A DNA stretch of 9,611 nt from Caulobacteraceae bacterium. Its GTDB lineage: Bacteria; Pseudomonadota; Alphaproteobacteria; Caulobacterales; Caulobacteraceae. The stretch lies in assembly GCA_947479185.1 (NCBI GenBank), contig CANJYY010000071.1, forward strand, positions 1-9,611, given 5' to 3'. This document shows, piece after piece, positions 1 through 6,869 of the stretch. Both the position numbers and the translations under genes were made by a program. The notes under the pieces were generated by a model, which was given only the letters and a program-made list of their open reading frames with translations, did not search any database and was not told where the DNA came from. Position 1 is the stretch's first letter. Every line of letters starts with the position of its first letter.

Positions 1-1349
1 CGGTCGCGCAGGGCGACCCACTGGGCCGAGGCGACCTGCTGGCCGGTGCCCTTGAGGCCCTCGGACTTGCCGCGCTGCTCGGCCATCAGCCGGTCGAATT
101 CGGCGGTGTCGACCGTCAGGTCGAGCGCCCGCACCGCGTCCTGGGTCAGGTCGAGCGGGAAGCCGTAGGTGTCGTGCAGCTTGAAGGCCACGTCGCCGGG
201 CAGCTGGCCGCCGGCGGTCAGGCCGGCCGTGGCCTCGTCGAGCAGGATCATGCCGCGGCCGAGGGTGCGGCGGAACCGCTCCTCCTCCTGGCGCAGGGTC
301 TCGACGATGGCCGGCTGGGCGCGGCGCAGCTCGGGATAGGCGACGCCCATCTGCTCGACCAGGGTCGGGGCGAGGCGGTGCATCAGCGGCTCGGTCGCGC
401 CCAGCAGATGGGCGTGACGCATGGCCCGGCGCATGATCCGGCGCAGCACGTAGCCGCGGCCCTCGTTCGACGGGGTGATGCCGTCGGCGATCAGGAAGGA
501 CGAGGTGCGCAGGTGGTCGGCGATGACCCGGTGCGACGGGGCCTGATCACCCACGGCCTTGACGCCGGTGGCCTCTTCCGAGGCGGCGATGAGATTGCGG
601 AACAGGTCGACGTCGTAGTTGTTGTGCACGCCCTGCAGCACCGCGGCGATCCGCTCCAGACCCATGCCGGTGTCGATCGAGGGCTTGGGCAGGCTGGTGC
701 GCGAGCCGTCGGCGTGCTGCTCGAACTGCATGAAGACCAGGTTCCAGATCTCGATGAACCGGTCGCCGTCTTCCTCGGCGCTGCCCGGCGGGCCGCCCCA
801 GACCTTGTCGCCGTGGTCGAAGAAGATTTCCGAGCAGGGGCCGCAGGGGCCCGTGTCGCCCATCGACCAGAAGTTGTCGCTGGTCGGGATGCGGATGATG
901 CGGTCGTCGGACAGGCCGGCGATCTTGCGCCACAGCGCCGCCGCCTCGTCGTCGGTGTGGTAGACCGTGACCAGCAGCTTGTCCTTGGGCAGGGCGAAGT
1001 CGCGCGTCAGCAGGGTCCAGGCGTGGGTGATCGCCTCTTCCTTGAAGTAGTCGCCGAACGAGAAGTTGCCGAGCATCTCGAAGAAGGTGTGGTGGCGGGC
1101 GGTGTAGCCGACGTTGTCCAGGTCGTTGTGCTTGCCGCCGGCGCGGACGCACTTCTGCGACGAGGCGGCGCGCGGCGCAGGCGGGGTCTCGGCGCCGGTG
1201 AAGACGTTCTTGAACGGCACCATGCCGGCGTTGACGAACAGCAGGGTCGGATCGTTCTGCGGCACCAGCGGGGCCGAGGCCGTCACGGCGTGCCCGTTGC
1301 TCCCGAAGTAGTCCAGGAAGCTGCTGCGGATGTCGTTGAGAGTCTTCAT
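1..1349 (-). CDS. alaS: Alanyl-tRNA synthetase, N-terminal part (gene runs off the left edge)
   Basis: This class II aminoacyl-tRNA synthetase charges tRNA-Ala with alanine in the cytoplasm. The visible 449 residues cover the aminoacylation domain and much of the tRNA-recognition region. The start [15 protein letters not shown] is the usual AlaS beginning. The class II motif 2 region lies near residues 85-102 ([18 protein letters not shown]) and motif 3 near 225-235 ([11 protein letters not shown]). [11 protein letters not shown] at 164-174 and [16 protein letters not shown] near 294-309 are further family hallmarks. Bacterial AlaS is usually about 870-880 residues, so the editing and C-terminal domains lie outside the window. 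The ATG at 1349-1347 is chosen from the conserved N-terminus; no clear Shine-Dalgarno sequence precedes it. The gene lies downstream of recA on the same strand but is separated by a 615-base spacer and a terminator, so it is probably transcribed separately. No frameshift is seen. The identification is very secure. Confidence 0.97.
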   Translation of the reverse strand, partial: MKTLNDIRSSFLDYFGSNGHAVTASAPLVPQNDPTLLFVNAGMVPFKNVFTGAETPPAPRAASSQKCVRAGGKHNDLDNVGYTARHHTFFEMLGNFSFGDYFKEEAITHAWTLLTRDFALPKDKLLVTVYHTDDEAAALWRKIAGLSDDRIIRIPTSDNFWSMGDTGPCGPCSEIFFDHGDKVWGGPPGSAEEDGDRFIEIWNLVFMQFEQHADGSRTSLPKPSIDTGMGLERIAAVLQGVHNNYDVDLFRNLIAASEEATGVKAVGDQAPSHRVIADHLRTSSFLIADGITPSNEGRGYVLRRIMRRAMRHAHLLGATEPLMHRLAPTLVEQMGVAYPELRRAQPAIVETLRQEEERFRRTLGRGMILLDEATAGLTAGGQLPGDVAFKLHDTYGFPLDLTQDAVRALDLTVDTAEFDRLMAEQRGKSEGLKGTGQQVASAQWVALRD

Positions 1350-1412
1350 CGTACGGCCAGGTCGCTGTCGGGTCGGGGCGCCGCCCCCTCGCCGGTGTGG
1401 AATGGAACCGGC

Positions 1413-1441
1413 TCCTTAGCCAAGGGGCGCTCGCGCGACAA
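1413..1441 (-). promoter_or_regulatory. Candidate alaS promoter, Caulobacter housekeeping-type
   Basis: On the minus strand, TTGTCGC (1441-1435) is followed after 14 bases by GCTAAGGA (1420-1413). The Caulobacter sigma-73 consensus is TTGACGS, 10-14 bases, GCTANAWC. The -35 element matches 6 of 7 positions. The -10 element matches the GCTA half but not the second half. Transcription would begin about 55-60 bases before the alaS start, giving a short leader and leaving the large inverted repeat upstream of the transcript. This is inferred from motif similarity only. Confidence 0.4.
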
Positions 1442-1517
1442 AGGAAAAGGGCGTGTGGGGCGGGAATTGGGGGGAGGGCGAACCTCTTCTGTACAGATGC
1501 TGATCCGCCCTGAAGGC

Positions 1518-1641
1518 CTTGATGGAATGGTCCGCTCCGGACGGCGACCTTGGTCAAGGACCGCTTCGCGGCCGCGCAGCGGCGGGCCCTCAAGGGCCCG
1601 TCCTTGACGAAGGTCCCGCCGGAGCAAGCATGCTCATCAAG
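1518..1641. repeat. Large imperfect inverted repeat with nested hairpins (MITE-like or structured RNA)
   Basis: Pairing arms read from the outside inward are: CTTGATG (1518-1524) with CATCAAG (1635-1641); a symmetric 9-by-9 internal loop; GCTCCGG (1534-1540) with CCGGAGC (1619-1625); CGG (1542-1544) with CCG (1616-1618); GACCTT (1546-1551) with AAGGTC (1610-1615); and GTCAAGGAC (1553-1561) with GTCCTTGAC (1600-1608). Within the core, GACCTTGGTCAAGGAC at 1546-1561 matches the complement of 1600-1615 at 15 of 16 positions. The enclosed loop contains CGGGCCCT-ca-AGGGCCCG (1583-1600, its last base shared with the outer arm) and a weaker CGCT/AGCG hairpin around GCGGCCGC. A further CAGATG (1494-1499) could pair with CATCTG (1643-1648) across a bulge. 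There is no transposase, no clear target duplication and no T-tract. It could be a small non-autonomous repeat, a Caulobacter-type intergenic palindromic repeat, or a structured RNA. The structure is visible but the function is unknown. Confidence 0.65.
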
Positions 1642-1765
1642 ACATCTGGACGGTCTCCGCCATGCAATGGGAACCCAGTCCCCTGGATCGTTGCCGGCGG
1701 CGCGTGGTTACGGCGTTTGCCGAAACGCACCGCACTCCCTCATCCGACCTGCTGAGTTCATCCTC

Positions 1766-1788
1766 GGGTCGGCCGTTGGCCGAGCCCC
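1766..1788. repeat. Hairpin, first of a cluster downstream of recA
   Basis: TCGGCC (1769-1774) and GGCCGA (1778-1783) form a perfect 6-base stem around the loop GTT. The stem extends outward through GGG/CCC past one bulged base. It has no T-tract on either side, so by itself it is not a canonical terminator. It lies about 15 bases from the next hairpin, which suggests a small cluster of palindromic elements after recA. Confidence 0.4.
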
Positions 1789-1800
1789 GGGGGCAGGCCA

Positions 1801-1821
1801 CCTTCTCCCTCCGGGAGAAGG
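1801..1821. repeat. REP-like perfect inverted repeat CCTTCTCCC / GGGAGAAGG
   Basis: A perfect 9-base inverted repeat, CCTTCTCCC (1801-1809) and GGGAGAAGG (1813-1821), surrounds the 3-base loop TCC. Short palindromes of this type are familiar in intergenic DNA of GC-rich proteobacteria including Caulobacter relatives, where they behave like REP or terminator-associated elements. Here it lies beyond the recA terminator when read in the direction of recA. Only one copy is in the window, so its repeat status in the genome is inferred. Confidence 0.55.
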
Positions 1822-1839
1822 AAGACCGTGGCGAACGCG

Positions 1840-1872
1840 AAAAAGGACGCCCGGCGGTGGCGCCGGACGTCC
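1840..1872 (-). terminator. Rho-independent terminator of recA
   Basis: The stem arms GGACGCCCGGCG (1845-1856) and CGCCGGACGTCC (1861-1872) pair over 12 positions with one mismatch around the loop GTGG. On the minus strand the stem is followed directly by TTTTT (1844-1840). Stem plus T-tract in that direction fits an intrinsic terminator about 90 bases after the recA stop codon. It should insulate alaS from recA transcription, including SOS-induced transcription. Confidence 0.8.
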
Positions 1873-1964
1873 CTCATTCACGGCGGGCCCCGCGGGGCCA
1901 CGCGGGCGGCGGGTGGGCAAGCGCCCGGCGCGGAGAGGCGCGCCGCGAAAGCGGTTGCCGAGGC

Positions 1965-3032
<1,068 letters not shown>

Positions 3033-3098
3033 GGGAGCCGTCCTTATTCCACGATTCTGTCGGGCCGCGTGGCCCATGGCGGACTATGATCACGCTTT

Positions 3099-3136
3099 GT
3101 TCTGGTTGGCAATATGTTCTCATTATCACCCGTTAA
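3099..3136 (-). promoter_or_regulatory. recA control region: LexA-like operator and possible -35
   Basis: Read on the plus strand, GTTG-N7-GTTC occupies 3105-3119. It is one mismatch from the alphaproteobacterial LexA site GTTC-N7-GTTC. A further perfect GTTC half-site lies at 3099-3102, with wrong spacing (13 bases) to the downstream half. On the minus strand TTAACGG at 3136-3130 resembles a Caulobacter -35 (TTGACGS). A -10 placed at the usual distance would fall on the LexA-like site, which suits repression, but no good -10 match is seen there. The -35 overlaps the stop codon of the upstream hydrolase gene. SOS control of recA is established knowledge; the exact site is inferred. Confidence 0.5.
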
Positions 3137-3738
3137 AATTGTATGCGCGTGGAAACGAGAGCCGGCGCGCCGGCCACAACCCGCCGGTCCAGGTCGTACA
3201 GATGCGGCAGACCGTCCAGCCACAGGCCGTGGCCGGACACGATGTTGATGTGGCCGGCGTCGCCCAGGTCGACCAGCCGGGCGCCCCAGTCGGCCGCGAA
3301 GGCCTCCGCCCGCCCGAAGGCGACATAGGGGTCGGTGCGGCTGGCGACGACCGTGGTCGGGAACGGCAACGGCCGGCGCGGCATGGGCGAGAACCCCTCC
3401 AGCAGACGCCCCGCCGGGCCGCCCGGATTGAGATCGGCCGGCGCCACCAGCAGCGCGCCGCCGATGCCGCGGCCGCCGCTGATGGCGCAGAGGTGGGCGA
3501 CCAGCGCGCACCCCAGGCTATGGGCCACCAGCAAGGCGCCCGGCCGGGCCCGCACGGCCTCGGCCAGGGCGGCCGTCCAGTCGCCCAGCCGCGGCCGTGT
3601 CCAGTCGGACTGCTCGACCCGCCCGGCCGTCGGCAGGCGAGCCTGCCAGTGCGATTGCCAGTGGCCGACCGCCGAGTTGAACAGGCCCGGCACGATCAGC
3701 ACGGGGCGGGACAGACTGTGTTCGCGATCGGAGGACAT
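3133..3738 (-). CDS. RBBP9/YdeN-family alpha/beta serine hydrolase
   Basis: This is a small alpha/beta-hydrolase of the RBBP9/YdeN group (Ser_hydrolase family), about 201 residues, probably cytosolic. The N-terminal strand and loop VLIVPGLFNSAVGHWQSHW (13-31) are characteristic. The likely catalytic triad is Ser74 in AHSLGC, Asp136 in SRTDPYV and His163 in DAGHINIVSGHG, the last being the family signature. The natural substrate of this family is not well established, so none is assigned. The ATG at 3738 is preferred because it places the first strand about 12 residues from the start, as in relatives. An in-frame ATG at 3783 would add 15 residues, and neither start has a good ribosome site. 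No signal peptide or membrane segment is seen. Its last codons overlap the recA promoter region, and no terminator separates it from recA, so some read-through into recA is possible. Confidence 0.85.
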   Translation of the reverse strand: MSSDREHSLSRPVLIVPGLFNSAVGHWQSHWQARLPTAGRVEQSDWTRPRLGDWTAALAEAVRARPGALLVAHSLGCALVAHLCAISGGRGIGGALLVAPADLNPGGPAGRLLEGFSPMPRRPLPFPTTVVASRTDPYVAFGRAEAFAADWGARLVDLGDAGHINIVSGHGLWLDGLPHLYDLDRRVVAGAPALVSTRIQF

Positions 3739-3811
3739 GGCGGGCGGCGCGCTGAGCGTGGACGGAAAAGGGAACGGCTTCATCCTGGGCGTCGCCGGGA
3801 CCGAACGAAAG

Positions 3812-3828
3812 CCTACAATTCTTGTAGG
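3812..3828. promoter_or_regulatory. Perfect palindrome CCTACAA-ttc-TTGTAGG in a divergent intergenic region
   Basis: A 7-base perfect inverted repeat with a 3-base centre lies in a locally AT-richer stretch between the divergent hydrolase and EAL-protein genes, about 75 bases from the former start and 145 from the latter. Its size and position fit an operator for a dimeric repressor. The TACA/TGTA half-sites recall BlaI/CopY-type operators, though with different spacing. No T-tract suggests a terminator. No regulator gene is nearby to pair it with. The palindrome is certain; the operator role is inferred. Confidence 0.45.
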
Positions 3829-3959
3829 GATTGCAAGTTTTCTATCGGCGCGACCGCGCGGGACGGGGCTGGGCCCATTTCGGGGCCGTTTAGTCGCAAT
3901 CGACAGCGGCGCCGGAAACCGGGGCTTAAGGCCGTCGGCGCATGATGAGCGCGATCCTC

Positions 3960-3965
3960 AGGGGA
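3960..3965 (+). promoter_or_regulatory. Ribosome binding site deciding a TTG start
   Basis: AGGGGA lies 8 bases before the in-frame TTG at 3974. The two ATGs at 3942 and 3945 are in a different frame and do not encode the PAS-EAL protein. This site is the main reason to start the downstream gene at TTG rather than at the internal ATG at 4025. Confidence 0.55.
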
Positions 3966-3973
3966 AGACCGCC

Positions 3974-5623
3974 TTGTCCATCGCCGCCCGCCGCCTGCTC
4001 GGCCTCGCCTTCGCCAACGCCGACATGCTGCTCGAGATCGAGCCCGGCGGCGTGATTCTGCTGGCCCTCGGCGCGGCCCAGGCGACGCTCGGCGCCGACG
4101 AGAAGAGTCTCGTGGGCAAGTCGTGGCGCAACCTGATCGTCGAGGCCGACCGGCCGATGCTGGACGCGCTGTTCGGCGGCATCGAGGACGGCGCGCGCCG
4201 TTCGCCGCTGATCGTGCGGGTGGCCGGCCAGCCCGGCCGCGCCGTCGCCTTCACCGCCCGCCGCCTACCCGACAACGGCGGCCGGATCTCCTGCGCCGTG
4301 CTCGCCGCCCCGCCGCCACAGGCCGCCGGCGGGGCTGACGGCCTGCTGAGCCGCGACGGCTTCGAGGCGATCACGAAATCCCTCATGGACGCAGCCAAGA
4401 TCACCGGCCAGCAGCTCGAGCTGGCGATGGTCGAGATGGCCGGCTTCGCCGATGCGCGGGACGCGCTGAACGACGAGGCCGGCGCCGCGCTGGAGCGTCA
4501 GGTGGCCGGGGCCCTGCGCGCCGAATCCCACCAGGGCTCGGCCGCGGCGAAGCTGGGCGACAACCGGTTCGTCCTGCTGCGCGAGCAGGGCGAGAACCCG
4601 GCGACGATGATCAAGCGGTTGAGCCGGGTGGTTTCGGCCTGCGCCGGCGGCGAGAGCCTGGACGCCTCAGCCCACGCCGTGCCGCTGGAGTCGGGCTCGC
4701 CGGCCCGGCTGGCGCGCGCCCTGCGCTACGCGCTGGACGACTTCATCGAGGAGGGGCTCAAGGATGTGCCGCCGCACTCGCTGAGCCAGGCCATGGACCG
4801 CTCCGTGCGGCGCACCCTGAGCAAGGCCGGCGAACTCGGCGCGGCCCTCAGCCAGCGCCGGTTCACCCTCGCCTACCAGCCGGTGGTCGACATCCAGACC
4901 GGCGTCGCCCACCACCACGAGGCGCTGGTCCGCTTCGAGGACGGCGGCAGTCCGTTCAGCATGGTCCGCATGGCCGAGGAGTTCGACCTGATCGAGGAGC
5001 TCGACCACGCCGTGGTCGAACAGGTGGTGCGCCAGCTGAAGGGCGACCGCACCGGCGCCTTGAAGCTGGCGGCCAACATCTCCGGCCGCTCGATCGGCAG
5101 CGAGATCTTCGTCGGCGGCCTGGAGCGGGTGATCAAGGCCGACAGCCGACTGCGGGACCGGCTGATCTTCGAGGTCACCGAAAGCGCGGCGATCGACGAT
5201 CTCGACGTCGCCAACCGCCACATCCAGAGCCTGCGCGGCCTGGGCTGCAAGGTCTGCCTTGACGACTTCGGGGCCGGCGCGGCCTCATTCGCCTATCTGC
5301 AGCGGCTCAAGGTCGACATCGTCAAGATCGACGGCCGCTATGTGCGCGACCTGGCCAGCGACGGCCGCGACGGCGCGCTGGTGCGGCACCTGGTGCAGCT
5401 GTGCAAGGAACTGAAGGTTCAGACCGTCGCCGAAATGGTCGAGACGGTCGAGATCGAGGACGCCGTGCGCCGGGCCGGCGTCGACTTCGCCCAGGGCTGG
5501 CTGTACGGCCGCCCCGCGGACCGGCCCGGGCCGGCCATCGTGCGGGAAACCGCCGCCGCCGCCCCTCCGGCCCTGGCCCCGGTCGCGGTCCGCCGCACCG
5601 GGACGAGCGACCAGTGGCGATAG
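3974..5623 (+). CDS. PAS / degenerate GGDEF / EAL cyclic-di-GMP phosphodiesterase
   Basis: Predicted to hydrolyse the second messenger c-di-GMP to pGpG, so lowering its level and favouring motile over sessile behaviour. It has 549 residues from a TTG start. A PAS-like sensor domain lies at about 15-110. A GGDEF-type fold at about 122-222 has LGDNRF (194-199) in place of GGDEF, so cyclase activity is not expected. The EAL domain spans about 293-515. All residues needed for EAL catalysis appear present: E316 (HHEALVR), N368 (AANIS), E400 (FEVTES), D430 and D431 (LDDFGAG), K451 (VKID), E487 (VAEMVE) and Q507 (FAQGW). No transmembrane segment is seen, so it is probably cytosolic and tuned by whatever the PAS domain senses. 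The tail from about 518 is Ala/Pro-rich. The open frame extends upstream to 3335, but that part lies antisense to the hydrolase and is not credible. The ATG at 4025 is the alternative start. Confidence 0.88.
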   Translation: MSIAARRLLGLAFANADMLLEIEPGGVILLALGAAQATLGADEKSLVGKSWRNLIVEADRPMLDALFGGIEDGARRSPLIVRVAGQPGRAVAFTARRLPDNGGRISCAVLAAPPPQAAGGADGLLSRDGFEAITKSLMDAAKITGQQLELAMVEMAGFADARDALNDEAGAALERQVAGALRAESHQGSAAAKLGDNRFVLLREQGENPATMIKRLSRVVSACAGGESLDASAHAVPLESGSPARLARALRYALDDFIEEGLKDVPPHSLSQAMDRSVRRTLSKAGELGAALSQRRFTLAYQPVVDIQTGVAHHHEALVRFEDGGSPFSMVRMAEEFDLIEELDHAVVEQVVRQLKGDRTGALKLAANISGRSIGSEIFVGGLERVIKADSRLRDRLIFEVTESAAIDDLDVANRHIQSLRGLGCKVCLDDFGAGAASFAYLQRLKVDIVKIDGRYVRDLASDGRDGALVRHLVQLCKELKVQTVAEMVETVEIEDAVRRAGVDFAQGWLYGRPADRPGPAIVRETAAAAPPALAPVAVRRTGTSDQWR

Positions 5624-5699
5624 GGGATTGAGGGCAGGGCAAGAGGCTCAGGCAGCATCGCCCCATCAACGCGCGATCACGGCGCCTTTCCTGTTCTCT

Positions 5700-6803
5700 C
5701 TATTCCCCGCTTCCCACCCGGCCTGTGACCCCGCCCGGTAGTCCCGCGCGGTATCCGGTCCAGCGCGGGTCCGGCGTCATGTAGTCCGTCGATATGTACT
5801 GGGCGCCTGACGCCAGGGCGGCGTCGCGCGGCGCCGTGTCGCCGGTCCGGGCCTGCTCGGTATCGGCGTCGGCGCGCGTGCGGACAATCAGCCCGGCGAC
5901 GACGCCGGCGCGGATGCGAGCCCCCTCCCCGACCGGATCGTTGAGCGTGATGTAGCCGGCGGCGGGCGAGGCCTCGTCGATATTGACGAACATCACCCGC
6001 CCCTCGAGCACGGCCCGGTCGCCGCGATAGCGGGCCACCTGCTCGGGCGGGGCGTCGAGCGCGAACAGCACCTTGCCGCGCGCGGCGCCGAGGGTCGGCC
6101 AGGCCCCGGCCCGCACCGCGTCCCGAAGGGTCGGGTAACCGGCCTGGACCTGATCGGGCGTGATCAGCGCGTCGGCCGGAAAGACCGAGCGGATCCCGGC
6201 GTCGATCCCGTCCATGGCCGGCGCGTCGAACCGCAGCGGCTTGACCGAGCCCGGGATCGAAAGGACGTCTTCCTTGAGGTTGATGAGGATCAGGATCGGC
6301 AGGTGAGCCGGGTGGGCCGCCGACCAGGCGGCGATGGTCCTGAGGCAGTCGGTGAACAGGGCGCAGGACGAGCGGTAGTCGATGTCCTGGACGTGCAGCA
6401 CCTTGAGGCCGGGCCGCTTCAGCGGCGCGGGGTCCCAGTCCGGCAGACTGGCGCCCGTCAGCCGGGCCATGCGGCGGCCGAGCGGATCGGCGTAGCGGCC
6501 CCCTGCGGGGTCGGACAGCAGATCCAGCTCCAGTTGCCGCGCGCCGGCGTCCAGTTGGACGTCGAGCGCCGGGTGGCCATAGTCGAGCGTGCGCGCCACG
6601 GCCTTCGCCGCCAGCGCCAGACGCGCCATCTCCGGCGGCGCGATGGGCTGCTTGTAGCTGTTGTGCGTGCCGACCACCTGCATCCGCGTCATCGGCAGGG
6701 CGTCGACGGCGTCGCGGGTGCAGTCCGGCGCGCCGGACGGGCGCTCCAGGTCGCAGTCGGGGGCGATGACGAGTGTTGCGGCGGCAAGGAACGGGATCAG
6801 CAT
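5700..6803 (-). CDS. Exported Ca2+-dependent PI-PLC-like phosphodiesterase
   Basis: This resembles the bacterial Ca2+-dependent phosphoinositide-specific phospholipase C family (PI-PLC-C1 type), which cleaves phosphodiester bonds of inositol or glycerol phospholipid head groups. It has 367 residues from the ATG at 6803; a GTG six bases upstream is equally possible. A short hydrophobic leader (MLIPFLAAATLVIA) suggests Sec export to the periplasm or outside; the later Cys is not in a lipobox. The TIM-barrel motifs are VGTHNSYK (first catalytic His about H47), RQLELDLLSD (likely metal ligands about E92 and D94), KVLHVQDIDYRSSC (second catalytic His about H137) and ILINLKED (about 173-179). STDYM near 338 and the Gly-rich C-terminus are also family-like. 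The gene converges on the EAL gene (76 bases apart) and diverges from the M50 protease gene (66 bases). The substrate is not certain. Confidence 0.8.
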   Translation of the reverse strand: MLIPFLAAATLVIAPDCDLERPSGAPDCTRDAVDALPMTRMQVVGTHNSYKQPIAPPEMARLALAAKAVARTLDYGHPALDVQLDAGARQLELDLLSDPAGGRYADPLGRRMARLTGASLPDWDPAPLKRPGLKVLHVQDIDYRSSCALFTDCLRTIAAWSAAHPAHLPILILINLKEDVLSIPGSVKPLRFDAPAMDGIDAGIRSVFPADALITPDQVQAGYPTLRDAVRAGAWPTLGAARGKVLFALDAPPEQVARYRGDRAVLEGRVMFVNIDEASPAAGYITLNDPVGEGARIRAGVVAGLIVRTRADADTEQARTGDTAPRDAALASGAQYISTDYMTPDPRWTGYRAGLPGGVTGRVGSGE

Positions 6804-6869
6804 GGCCACAGGCTACACCCGTCCGGAGGGTTCGCGCATAGTGCCGCCGCCCGAGGGCTGGAGCGCGTG

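Larger units (their letters stand above)
1350..1964. other. recA-alaS intergenic spacer without a convincing gene
   Basis: This 615-base stretch separates the recA stop from the alaS start. Open frames cross it on both strands, but none gives a recognisable protein and most depend on GTG or TTG starts without ribosome sites. It is dense in potential secondary structure. It holds a candidate alaS promoter, a large imperfect inverted repeat, three hairpins ending with a terminator, and a 14-base self-complementary GC palindrome at 1886-1899 just past the recA stop. A 10-base palindrome TCTGTACAGA lies at 1488-1497. I see no tRNA cloverleaf and no transposase remnant. Confidence 0.7.

Noticed and set aside
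547..1593. Minus-strand frame overlapping alaS in another phase
   Set aside because: It reads as an Arg/Pro-rich shifted translation of alaS, and the correct alaS frame is continuous from 1349 to the window edge.
174..1607. Long plus-strand open frame antisense to alaS
   Set aside because: Low-complexity Gly/Ala/Val/Arg-rich translation with no family features, lying opposite a secure alaS. Typical of stop-poor complementary frames in GC-rich coding DNA.
3033..3077. 15-residue N-terminal extension of RecA
   Set aside because: The start at 3032 has a clear Shine-Dalgarno sequence and the family-like N-terminus; the extension would lie within the leader.
3335..3973. N-terminal extension of the EAL-protein open frame
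   Set aside because: It runs antisense through the serine hydrolase gene and its translation is Arg/Pro/Ser-rich without domain character. Family similarity begins after the TTG at 3974.
5624..5699. Terminator between the convergent EAL and PI-PLC genes
   Set aside because: A GCGC/GCGC pairing near 5671-5685 followed by a T/C-rich stretch was considered, but the stem is too short and the T-tract is interrupted.
6303..6869. Upstream extension of the M50 protease open frame
   Set aside because: It overlaps the PI-PLC gene on the opposite strand. The ATG at 6870 has a good ribosome site and starts a typical hydrophobic N-terminus.
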